Positions 6,606 to 12,685 of a stretch of 12,685 nt of DNA are shown here, piece after piece. The position numbers and the translations under genes are program-made. The notes below the pieces were generated by a model. It saw only the letters and a list, made by a program, of their open reading frames with translations. It searched no databases and had not been told where the DNA came from. Within the stretch, counting starts at the first letter, position 1, and every line of letters starts with the position of its first letter. Origin of the DNA: Nitrosomonadales bacterium (GTDB taxonomy: Bacteria > Pseudomonadota > Gammaproteobacteria > Burkholderiales > SG8-41); assembly GCA_009885185.1 (NCBI GenBank), contig VFLF01000200.1, positions 1 through 12,685 of the forward strand. Reading direction: 5' to 3'.

Positions 6606-7561
6606 TCAAACTCGTTGCACTCGCGGCATGCCTGACCCTGGCAAACGCGGTCCATGCGCAAACCGCTTTCCCCAACCGCGTGGTGCGCATTGTCGTGCCC
6701 AGCACCAGCGGCGGCGGCGCAGACGCACTGGCGCGTTTGCTGGCGCATCACCTCACCGAGCGCTGGGGCCGGCAGGTGATCGTCGAAAACCGCACCGGCG
6801 CGAGCAACATGCTCGGCGGCGAATTCGTGGTGAAATCCGCGCCCGACGGGCACACCCTGCTGGCGGGCATATCCACGCTGGCGATCAACCCATCAACGCA
6901 CAAAAAAGTGCTGTTCGACGCGCAGCGTGATCTCGCGCCGATCTCACACATGGTGTCGATACCCAATCTGCTGCTGGTGCATCCGTCACTGCCCGCAAAA
7001 TCGGCGATGGAGCTTGCCGCGGTTGCGCGCGCGAAGCCGGGCCAACTGCTGTACGGCTCCGGCGGTCACGGCACCAACAATCATCTGGTGGTCGAGCTTT
7101 TCGGCGCGATGACGGGCACCAAACTCACGCACGTGCCGTACAAAAACTCCGGCCCAGCGCTGATCGATACCATCGGCGGCCAGTTGATGGTGTTCGCCAC
7201 CAACATGATTCTCGGCCTGCCGCACGCGCGCAGCGGGCGGCTGCGCGCCATCGGCGTGACAAGCCTCGCGCGCGCGCCCGGCGCGTCGGATATTCCGACA
7301 CTGCACGAATCAGGGCTGAAGGAATTCGAAGCCGTGCAATGGTACGGCCTGCTCGCGCCTGCGGCCACGCCGCGCGAGATCACCGACAAAATTTACCGCG
7401 ACACCGCCGCCGCGCTCAAAATGCCGGAAGTGCGCGACCGCATGACCAGCGACGGCGCGATAGTCAACGCCTCCACCGGCGAACAGTTCGCCGCCTTCAT
7501 CAAATCCGAAACGGTGAAATGGGCGAAGGTGGTCAAGGCCGCGGGGATTGTTCCGGAGTAA
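6602..7561 (+). CDS. Bug/TctC-family periplasmic solute-binding protein (copy 4)
   Basis: The product is 319 residues from the GTG at 6602. An ATG at 6566 is open in frame, but it lies inside copy 3 and would put HEGE-containing polar residues before the export signal. The short signal peptide is MIKLVALAACLTLANAVHA (1-19). The ligand loop PSTSGGGADALAR (33-45) carries D41. VIVENRTGAS (59-68), APDGHTLL (80-87), HPSLPAKSAMEL (127-138) and HVPYKNSG (177-184) follow in the family order, and the C-terminus is the usual KWAKVVKAAGI. It lies last in the aldolase-Bug-Bug unit. The ERWG stretch after the ligand loop is shared with copy 3 (GERWG and TERWG), hinting at a relatively close paralog pair, though the rest differs widely. 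Confidence 0.92.
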   Translation: MIKLVALAACLTLANAVHAQTAFPNRVVRIVVPSTSGGGADALARLLAHHLTERWGRQVIVENRTGASNMLGGEFVVKSAPDGHTLLAGISTLAINPSTHKKVLFDAQRDLAPISHMVSIPNLLLVHPSLPAKSAMELAAVARAKPGQLLYGSGGHGTNNHLVVELFGAMTGTKLTHVPYKNSGPALIDTIGGQLMVFATNMILGLPHARSGRLRAIGVTSLARAPGASDIPTLHESGLKEFEAVQWYGLLAPAATPREITDKIYRDTAAALKMPEVRDRMTSDGAIVNASTGEQFAAFIKSETVKWAKVVKAAGIVPE

Positions 7562-7632
7562 TCGACTGGCAACGCGTGTTCACTGGTTCCCGCGCGCATC
7601 TTGTCTTTCACGATGTCCTTCCATAAGTTCGT

Positions 7633-7640
7633 GCTACTAT
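7633..7640 (+). promoter_or_regulatory. Candidate extended -10 element for the flavin reductase gene
   Basis: GCTACTAT, with the TG of GTGC just before it, gives a TGnTACTAT-like extended -10 about 30 bases ahead of the ATG at 7669. No convincing -35 is seen at 17 bases. The 107-base gap after copy 4 is long enough for a new transcription start. This is a weak motif-only call. Confidence 0.25.
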
Positions 7641-7668
7641 TTTTACTGTTCACTAAAAAGGTATTGCA

Positions 7669-8349
7669 ATGACTGCTTCACACAGCGCCTCGCCGCAAAC
7701 ACTCGACCGCGACATCGAAGTCGCGCCCGGCGACTGGAAAGCCCAGGAGTTTTATTACCTGATGACGGCAATGGTCATCCCGCGCCCCATCGGCTGGATT
7801 TCCACCATTTCCGCCAAGGGTGTGAGCAACGTCGCGCCGTATTCGTATTTCAACATGATGGGCAATGATCCGCCTTACGTGGCGTTCGCTTCCACCGGCG
7901 TGAAGGACAGCCTGCGTAACTTACGCGAGGTGCCGCAGTTCGTCGCCAATGTCGTCACCATGCACGTGCTCGAAGAGATGAATTTCACCTCCACCGATTT
8001 TCCGCGCGACGAAAGCGAATTCGGCTGGGCGGGACTCACCGCCGCGCCGTCGGTGAAAGTCAAACCGTTTCGCGTGCTGGAGGCCAAGGCACACATCGAA
8101 TGCGAAGTGAAACAGATCATCACCGATCACAACACCAACATCGTGCTGGGGCGCATCGTGCATGTGCATGTCAACAAATCGGTCTGGAAAGACGGCCGCA
8201 TCGATCCCAAGTTGCTCGATCCGGTGTGCCGCCTGTCCGGCTCCGGTTACGCGCCGCTCGGCGATGTGATCAACGTGGCGCGACCTTTCTGGAAAGATGT
8301 GCAGGGCACGCAGGGCAAAGAGAAAATGCCGAAGGCAGTGAAACGATAA
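7669..8349 (+). CDS. Flavin reductase family protein (FMN-binding split barrel)
   Basis: This 226-residue protein is of the flavin reductase-like/DIM6 class (COG1853). Such proteins bind FMN non-covalently and often supply reduced flavin to a partner oxygenase, or act as oxidoreductases themselves. Typical blocks are PRPIGWISTIS (38-48), NVAPYSYFN (54-62), DPPYVAFAS (67-75), KDSLRNLRE (79-87) with FVANVV (91-96), GRIVHVHV (161-168) and RLSGSGYAPLGD (188-199). No signal peptide is present, so it is cytoplasmic. AAAAAGG (7655-7661) lies seven bases before the ATG. It is flanked by Bug genes on both sides, with 107 and 256 bases between. No monooxygenase partner is in the window, so if it is a reductase component the partner lies elsewhere. 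Family assignment is firm and the substrate is unknown. Confidence 0.88.
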   Translation: MTASHSASPQTLDRDIEVAPGDWKAQEFYYLMTAMVIPRPIGWISTISAKGVSNVAPYSYFNMMGNDPPYVAFASTGVKDSLRNLREVPQFVANVVTMHVLEEMNFTSTDFPRDESEFGWAGLTAAPSVKVKPFRVLEAKAHIECEVKQIITDHNTNIVLGRIVHVHVNKSVWKDGRIDPKLLDPVCRLSGSGYAPLGDVINVARPFWKDVQGTQGKEKMPKAVKR

Positions 8350-8382
8350 GGCGGTAGCGCCGTAAAACAGACTGTTCAGAAA

Positions 8383-8513
8383 TCGCACGACACCACCCGC
8401 ACCGTCATTCCGGTGCACGCCGGAATCCAGGTAGTGTTGTCGTGCGAAGCACCTGATTCACGATCCGTCGGATCAGGTTACGCACTGGATTCTGGCGTGC
8501 GCCAGAATGACGG
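8383..8513. repeat. MITE-like palindromic repeat with two inverted 29-bp arms
   Basis: The arm at 8402-8430 (CCGTCATTCCGG...GAATCCAG) and the arm at 8485-8513 (CTGGATTCTGGC...ATGACGG) are inverted copies matching at 26 of 29 positions. Each arm is itself a palindrome: ATTCCGG/CCGGAAT at 8407-8426, and ATTCTGGCG/CGCCAGAAT at 8489-8508. Between them ACCTGAT (8451-8457) pairs with ATCAGGT (8472-8478). TCGCACGACA (8383-8392) pairs with TGTCGTGCGA (8438-8447), enclosing the first arm. The 20-bp cores resemble the ATTCCC-N8-GGGAAT repeats known as dRS3 in Neisseria, and similar GTCATTCC...GGAATCCAG repeats are common elsewhere. There is no ORF inside, so it would be non-autonomous. It fills half of the 256-base gap between the flavin reductase and copy 5. 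Confidence 0.78.
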
Positions 8514-8605
8514 CGTTGGTTGTGTGGATGTGCCATGCTTCATGTTTCGCAACAAGATGGTACGTGTATAGGTATTTTTTTAAACAACTTTTACGGAATT
8601 CGCCC

Positions 8606-9604
8606 ATGTTTAAAAAACGATCCCCCGCAAGCCGCCGTGTCGTCAACGCATTCATACTGTGCGCCGCGTTCAGCACGCTCACTGTCACGAACGCCAACGC
8701 CGCCGACGCCTACCCCGCCAAACCTGTTCGACTGATCTTGCCTTTTGGCGCGGGCGCTTCCACCGACATCATCGGGCGCATCTTTGCGCAACGCTTTTCC
8801 GAAATCTGGGGACAGCCCGTGATCGTCGATAACCGTCCGGGCGCGGGCGGCATCATCGGCACCGAAATCGCCGCCAAGGCCGCCACCGACGGTTACACGC
8901 TGTTCACCTACGGCATCAATCAAACCATCACCGCCGGCCTCTACAAAAAACTGCCTTACAACCACCTCACCGACTTCACGCTGATTTCGCTCTACGCCAC
9001 GATGCCTAACATTCTGTGCGTCACGCCGTCGCTACCGCCCGCCAACGTCAGCGAGTTCGTGAAATTCGCCAAGGCCAGTCCCGGCAAGTACAAGTTTGCT
9101 TCGTCAGGCATTGGCGCATCGCCGCATCTCACCATGGAGTATTTCAAATCGGTGGTCGGCATCGATCTGGTGCACGTGCCATACAAAAACGCGGCGCAGG
9201 GTTACACCGATACCATCAGCGGCCAGATCCAGGCGTTTTTCTTTAACCTGCCGGGGCCGCTACCCTTCGTCAAGGCGGGACGCCTGCGCGCACTGGCCGT
9301 CACCTCCGCCAAGCGCGCGCCGCAAGTGCCCGACGTGCCCACCATCATGGAATCCGGCGTGCCTGATTTTGAAGTCACCGTGTGGCAAGGCTATGCCGTG
9401 CCCAAGGGCGTGTCTCAGGCGCAGGTGCGCACCATCCACGCCACCATGATGAAAGCGCTCGCCAGCCCGGAAGTGCAACAACGCTTTGTCGAAAACGGCG
9501 TCGCCGCCGCGCCGCAAACACCCGCGGAATTCACGAAGTTCGTCAAGGATGAAACCGCGAAATGGCACAAGGCGATTACGCTTTCGGGCGCGAAGGTGGA
9601 GTAG
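8606..9604 (+). CDS. Bug/TctC-family periplasmic solute-binding protein (copy 5)
   Basis: The product is 332 residues from the ATG at 8606, with GGAA at 8595-8598 seven bases upstream. The frame stays open back to 8507, but that extension begins inside the palindromic repeat and would put 33 residues with Cys, His and Trp before the signal, so it is rejected. Residues 1-33 (MFKKRSPASRR, a hydrophobic core, NANAA) form a signal peptide of the longer basic type. The ligand loop is PFGAGASTDIIGR (46-58) with Asp D54. It is less glycine-rich than in its neighbours, which suggests a different ligand. Further family blocks are VIVDNRPGAGG (72-82), TDGYTLF (94-100) and HVPYKNAAQ (190-198). It precedes copy 6 by 31 bases and is probably cotranscribed with it. 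Confidence 0.92.
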   Translation: MFKKRSPASRRVVNAFILCAAFSTLTVTNANAADAYPAKPVRLILPFGAGASTDIIGRIFAQRFSEIWGQPVIVDNRPGAGGIIGTEIAAKAATDGYTLFTYGINQTITAGLYKKLPYNHLTDFTLISLYATMPNILCVTPSLPPANVSEFVKFAKASPGKYKFASSGIGASPHLTMEYFKSVVGIDLVHVPYKNAAQGYTDTISGQIQAFFFNLPGPLPFVKAGRLRALAVTSAKRAPQVPDVPTIMESGVPDFEVTVWQGYAVPKGVSQAQVRTIHATMMKALASPEVQQRFVENGVAAAPQTPAEFTKFVKDETAKWHKAITLSGAKVE

Positions 9605-9635
9605 GTTTCTTAGACTCGTTTAACGGAAGACAGTC

Positions 9636-10610
9636 ATGCCCTTCAATCGAAACACCATCCCCCTACTATGCTCCCTCCCGCTGCTCGCAGTTTGCGGCGC
9701 GGCGCTGGCACAAAACTATCCAACCAAACCCATCCGCGTCATCGTTCCGTTTCCGGCGGGCGGCGGTAGCGACTTCGCAGCCCGCACGGTCAGCACCCGA
9801 TTACAAGGCCTGCTCGGGCAGAGCGTGATTGTCGACAATCGCGCAGGCGCTGGCGGCAACGTCGGGGCGGAGATTACCGCAAAGTCGCCACCGGATGGCT
9901 ACACCCTGCTGGTGGCGAACAACTCACTGACCGTCGGGGCGAGTCTTTACCGCAAGCTGGCTTATGATCCATTTAAGGATTTCGTGCCGGTGACAATGGT
10001 CTGCACTTCGCCCAACGCAGTGATTATTCACCCGTCGATGCCCGTGCGCAGCTTGAAAGAGTTCATCGCGCTAGCCAAGGCAAGGCCCGGCGAGATCATG
10101 TATGCGTCGTCCGGTGCAGGCTCGCCGTCGCACCTTGCGGGCGAGCTGTTTCGCGTACGCACCGGCTCGCCGATCGTGCATGTACCCTACAAAGGCGCTG
10201 CGCCGGCGATAGTTGATCAGATCGGCGGCCATGTGATGTTAAGCTTCACCGCAACCATCGTCTCCAAGCCACATATCGATACCGGCAAGCTGCGCGCCAT
10301 CGCCGTAACCACCGAGAAACGATGGGCCGGCCTGCCCCAAGTACCTACCGTCGCGGAAGCCGGTTACCCTGGCTTTGATGCCTATGGCTGGTGGGCGTAC
10401 CTTGCACCAGCAGGCACGCCGCGCGCGATCATCGAACGGCTGGCCGGCGACATCGGCAAGGTGCTGGAAATGACCGAGACCAAAGAGCGCTTCTCCACGC
10501 AGGGCACCGACGCCGCGGCCAGCACACCGGACGCGCTCGCGGCGTTTATGAAAAAAGATTTCGAGCTGTGGGACAAGGTGATTAAAACGGCGGGCATCAA
10601 GCTGGACTGA
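9636..10610 (+). CDS. Bug/TctC-family periplasmic solute-binding protein (copy 6)
   Basis: The product is 324 residues, with GGAAGA (9625-9630) five bases before the ATG. The signal peptide covers 1-25 and ends GAALA before QNYP. A Cys at 20 is preceded by LAV, which is not a proper lipobox, so a soluble periplasmic protein is expected. The ligand loop PFPAGGGSDFAAR (38-50) with D46 is close to the family consensus. It is followed by VIVDNRAGAGGNVGAE (64-79), PPDGYTLL (85-92), HPSMPVRSLKEFI (132-144) and HVPYKGAAP (182-190). The C-terminus ends VIKTAGIKLD as usual. It is the most consensus-like of the six. Its stop lies 22 bases from the stop of the convergent oxidoreductase gene, and no terminator hairpin with a T-tract is seen between them. 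Confidence 0.94.
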   Translation: MPFNRNTIPLLCSLPLLAVCGAALAQNYPTKPIRVIVPFPAGGGSDFAARTVSTRLQGLLGQSVIVDNRAGAGGNVGAEITAKSPPDGYTLLVANNSLTVGASLYRKLAYDPFKDFVPVTMVCTSPNAVIIHPSMPVRSLKEFIALAKARPGEIMYASSGAGSPSHLAGELFRVRTGSPIVHVPYKGAAPAIVDQIGGHVMLSFTATIVSKPHIDTGKLRAIAVTTEKRWAGLPQVPTVAEAGYPGFDAYGWWAYLAPAGTPRAIIERLAGDIGKVLEMTETKERFSTQGTDAAASTPDALAAFMKKDFELWDKVIKTAGIKLD

Positions 10611-10632
10611 CGCTCCGCCCCGCACGCCGGCG

Positions 10633-11640
10633 CTACCCCGCCAACCTCACATGCACACCCTCCCAAGCCGACTTGCCCATCGCGTCGGTCAACTGCACGC
10701 TGCGCAGTCCGTCGATGCCAGACGCTGCCGGCGCGCGGCCTTCGAGCAGCGCCTGGCTGAATTCCACGACGCACGCCTCATGAGCATTGATCGCGGGATA
10801 TTCCTGACTGCGTGAGGTGCCGTCGTTCAGCAACACTTGCAGTTCGCCGCCGGCGCGACTGCGCGTCAGCGCGCGACCGGTGATGCGGCCCTTGCTGCCG
10901 TAGATCACAAAATCGTTGTGCGGGTTGGGGGTGCTTTGGTTGACGTTGAGTTGCGCCAGCGCGCCGTTGGCGAACTTGAAGGTGGTGAGCGAGGTGGTTT
11001 CCATCACGTGCGGCGGCGTATCGAAGATCGCCGATACGGTGACGATTTCCGACCCCAAGATATAACGCAGAATGTCGTAGACATGCGTGCCCACGTTCAT
11101 GCTGGTGCCCAGCCCTGCCATCGCCGGATCCTGCCGCCACGTGGCCGCCACGCTGGCAGCGCCCTTGCCCGCGCTGGCTTCGAGTTGAATCATCAATACA
11201 TCGCCGATTTCGCCGCTTTGCACGATGCGCCGCGTGTCGACAAAACACGGCATATGGCGATTATGAAAATTAACCCCCAGCGTCACGCCCGCCTTTTCGC
11301 ATTCGCGCACGATGCGCTCAGCGTCCGCCACGGAAGTTGCCATCGGTTTGTCGCAAAACACATGCTTGCCCGCGCGCGCCGCCGCGATGGCCTGCTCGGC
11401 GTGCTGCGAATTGGGGGTGTGGATCGCCACCACGGTGACTTCGGGATTCTTCAGCAGGTCGTCGTAATTCGTATAGGCGTGTTTTGCATTAAAGCGTTTG
11501 GCGAAATCGTTCGCCCGCGCCTGATCGCGGCTGACCACGCCGATCAACTGGTTTCCTTCGTAGGAATTGATGCCGGGCAACATACGATCCGCCGCGATTC
11601 TGCCGGTGCCGATGAGTCCCCAACCGTTTTTTGCTGTCAT
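10633..11640 (-). CDS. Gfo/Idh/MocA family NAD(P)-dependent oxidoreductase
   Basis: This 335-residue cytoplasmic dehydrogenase is of normal family length. The N-terminal Rossmann domain shows GLIGTGRIA (8-16), the dinucleotide loop. HTPNSQHAEQAIAAARAGKHVFCDKP follows at 74-99 and contains the catalytic-site Lys K98 in the DKP motif. The C-terminal domain has the block SMNVGTHVYDILRYILG (180-196) with H186 and D189. Family members often show Asp-x-Gly-x-His here, whereas this protein has N182 in the Asp position. Relatives oxidise sugars, inositols or cis-dihydrodiols (phthalate dihydrodiol dehydrogenase is one), so the substrate is open. AAGG lies upstream of the ATG at 11640. The gene follows the PrpD-like gene by 70 bases on the same strand, so the two may share a transcript. 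Confidence 0.92.
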   Translation of the reverse strand: MTAKNGWGLIGTGRIAADRMLPGINSYEGNQLIGVVSRDQARANDFAKRFNAKHAYTNYDDLLKNPEVTVVAIHTPNSQHAEQAIAAARAGKHVFCDKPMATSVADAERIVRECEKAGVTLGVNFHNRHMPCFVDTRRIVQSGEIGDVLMIQLEASAGKGAASVAATWRQDPAMAGLGTSMNVGTHVYDILRYILGSEIVTVSAIFDTPPHVMETTSLTTFKFANGALAQLNVNQSTPNPHNDFVIYGSKGRITGRALTRSRAGGELQVLLNDGTSRSQEYPAINAHEACVVEFSQALLEGRAPAASGIDGLRSVQLTDAMGKSAWEGVHVRLAG

Positions 11641-11710
11641 GTTTTTGCCTTGGCTAATTTTCTGTTGATTGAATGAATGAACGACTATTGTAGTGCGCGA
11701 CGCCTTGCGG

Positions 11711-12685
11711 TCAGTTGCTGCCAGCCGCCAGCAAGTCCGTAAACACCGGCACCGCCGTGCCGATAAACCGCTGGTGATCCAAGCACAGATCGCGCACCTG
11801 CCGCGCGCGCTCCGCTGGGTAACGCCCGCTTAACCGATCCGATAACTTATTGATTAACAAAGGAATTCCGTCCGCGCGCCGCGAAGGATGCCCCACCGGA
11901 TTATCGTGCTCGATCAGCCCGGTGGTCGTGCCGTCGCGGAACACGACTTCTATACCGTTCGGATTCGCGCGCAGCACCGCATAGTTGTAGCACGCGGTGT
12001 AGGCCGGGTTTTCCGTCACGGTCATCAGCGCGCGCAGGCGGTCGATGCGCGGATCGGCGGCGGCTTCGTCTTCGTAATCGGCTGCCGTGAGTTTGCCGCG
12101 CAGCAGGCACACCGCGATGGCGTATTGCAGGCAGTGATCGCGATCGGCGGGGTTGCGCAGCGGGCCTTTTTTGTCGATGGTTTCGAGCGTGCGCTGGTGA
12201 GTGAACAGTTTGATCGCGGCGATATCATCGAGCCGATCCCGCACGCGCGGCGACACTTCCAGCGCGCACTCTATCGACGACTGCGCGTGAATCACCACCG
12301 GCCCCATGATTTTGAAAATGATGTTTTCCATCACCAGCGTGCCGAACGCGCCGCCGCGTTTGAATTCGTCTCCATTCAAGCGGGTTTTGTTGAAGCCCCA
12401 CTTCGGTTGGCTCAATACCTGCGGATAACCCGGCTCGCCTTTCACCGCCATCAGCGCAAGGCGCACGGCGTTGCTTGCGCATTCCGCCGCCGCCCAGCCC
12501 TTGCGCGGGCCAGTGTTGGAGCCAAATCGATGCACGCACAGCGGCGGATCAAAAAACGCCAGCGACGTGGCGGCCATGATTTGATCGCGCGTGCCACCGA
12601 GCAATTTTGTTGCCACCGCCGCACAGGCGATTTTCACCAGCAGCACATGGTCGATGCCGTAGGGGTTCAATGATTGCCCTAGCCC
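11711..12685 (-). CDS. MmgE/PrpD family protein, PrpD-like, C-terminal 324 codons (cut by window edge)
   Basis: The frame is open to the right edge. The apparent TTG start at 12670 is internal, because the five codons before it (GLGQS) continue the protein. About 160 N-terminal residues should be missing compared with the roughly 480 residues of PrpD. As recalled, family landmarks match 2-methylcitrate dehydratase closely: GIDHVLLVKIACAA, KGWAAAECAS, GYPQVLSQPKWGF, VMENIIFK, then IDKKGPLRNPADRDHC followed by LTAADYEDEAAADPRID. PrpD converts 2-methylcitrate to 2-methylaconitate in propionate breakdown. MmgE/PrpD relatives act on other citrate-like or itaconate-like acids. No prpB, prpC or acnD is next to it in the visible part; an oxidoreductase follows instead, so the physiological substrate may differ. 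The product is cytoplasmic. Confidence 0.9.
   Translation of the reverse strand, partial: GLGQSLNPYGIDHVLLVKIACAAVATKLLGGTRDQIMAATSLAFFDPPLCVHRFGSNTGPRKGWAAAECASNAVRLALMAVKGEPGYPQVLSQPKWGFNKTRLNGDEFKRGGAFGTLVMENIIFKIMGPVVIHAQSSIECALEVSPRVRDRLDDIAAIKLFTHQRTLETIDKKGPLRNPADRDHCLQYAIAVCLLRGKLTAADYEDEAAADPRIDRLRALMTVTENPAYTACYNYAVLRANPNGIEVVFRDGTTTGLIEHDNPVGHPSRRADGIPLLINKLSDRLSGRYPAERARQVRDLCLDHQRFIGTAVPVFTDLLAAGSN

Noticed and set aside
8383..8513. CRISPR-like array
   Set aside because: There are only two arms, in inverted orientation, with no regular direct repeats or spacers and no cas genes.
8507..8605. N-terminal extension of the copy 5 receptor
   Set aside because: It starts inside the palindromic repeat and would disrupt the export signal. 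The ATG at 8606 has its own GGAA and begins a normal signal peptide.
9636..9711. Lipoprotein signal in the copy 6 receptor
   Set aside because: The Cys at residue 20 is preceded by L-A-V, and Val at -1 does not fit the lipobox. A normal signal peptidase I site (ALA before QN) follows.
10611..10632. Bidirectional terminator between the convergent genes
   Set aside because: The 22 bases contain only a short CGCCGGCG palindrome and no T-tract on either strand, so no intrinsic terminator can be supported.
10837..11676. 279-codon plus-strand frame opposite the oxidoreductase gene
   Set aside because: Its composition is Arg/His-rich and has no recognisable domain. The opposite strand encodes a complete Gfo/Idh/MocA protein.
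11888..12673. 261-codon plus-strand frame opposite the PrpD-like gene
   Set aside because: It is an antisense shadow of a clear PrpD-type coding sequence, with repeated Arg/His/Gln and no motif.

Overview
The window is GC-rich and dense with genes. It most likely comes from a betaproteobacterium of the Burkholderiales type. The main reason is the crowd of Bug/TctC-family periplasmic solute-binding proteins (the receptor subunit of tripartite tricarboxylate transporters, TTT). This family is greatly expanded in Bordetella, Cupriavidus, Comamonas, Polaromonas and relatives. Six members lie within about 8 kb here, and no TctA or TctB membrane subunit is visible. No rRNA, tRNA, CRISPR array, transposase or regulator gene was seen.

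Layout. Positions 1-4548 form a minus-strand cluster. Read in transcription order it encodes a divergent Bug protein, a second Bug protein starting directly after its stop codon, a COG3618-type amidohydrolase, a two-domain VOC (glyoxalase/extradiol dioxygenase fold) protein, and the N-terminus of an MFS transporter that runs off the left edge. Positions 4549-4812 are a divergent control region with a candidate promoter and one short ORF of doubtful status. Positions 4813-10610 are on the plus strand: a class II aldolase/adducin protein, two Bug proteins coupled by 1- and 4-base overlaps, a flavin reductase-like FMN-binding protein, then two more Bug genes. Positions 10633-12685 are again minus-strand: a PrpD-like MmgE/PrpD protein cut by the right edge, followed by a Gfo/Idh/MocA oxidoreductase, which converges on the last Bug gene.

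Two intergenic palindromic elements stand out. One (1391-1481) has nested 15-bp and 12-bp perfect arms and lies between the amidohydrolase and VOC genes. The other (8383-8513) has two 29-bp inverted arms, each itself a palindrome of the ATTC...GAAT type, and lies between the flavin reductase and the fifth Bug gene.

How it may work together (inference): the Bug proteins would capture small organic acids in the periplasm and hand them to an MFS carrier or to a TctAB permease encoded elsewhere. The soluble enzymes would then process aromatic or dicarboxylic acids. Enzymes of each of these superfamilies occur in aromatic-acid pathways, but no substrate can be named from sequence alone. The interesting content is this dense array of permease-less receptors interleaved with catabolic enzymes. 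I do not see a clearly new type of defence, mobile or RNA system.
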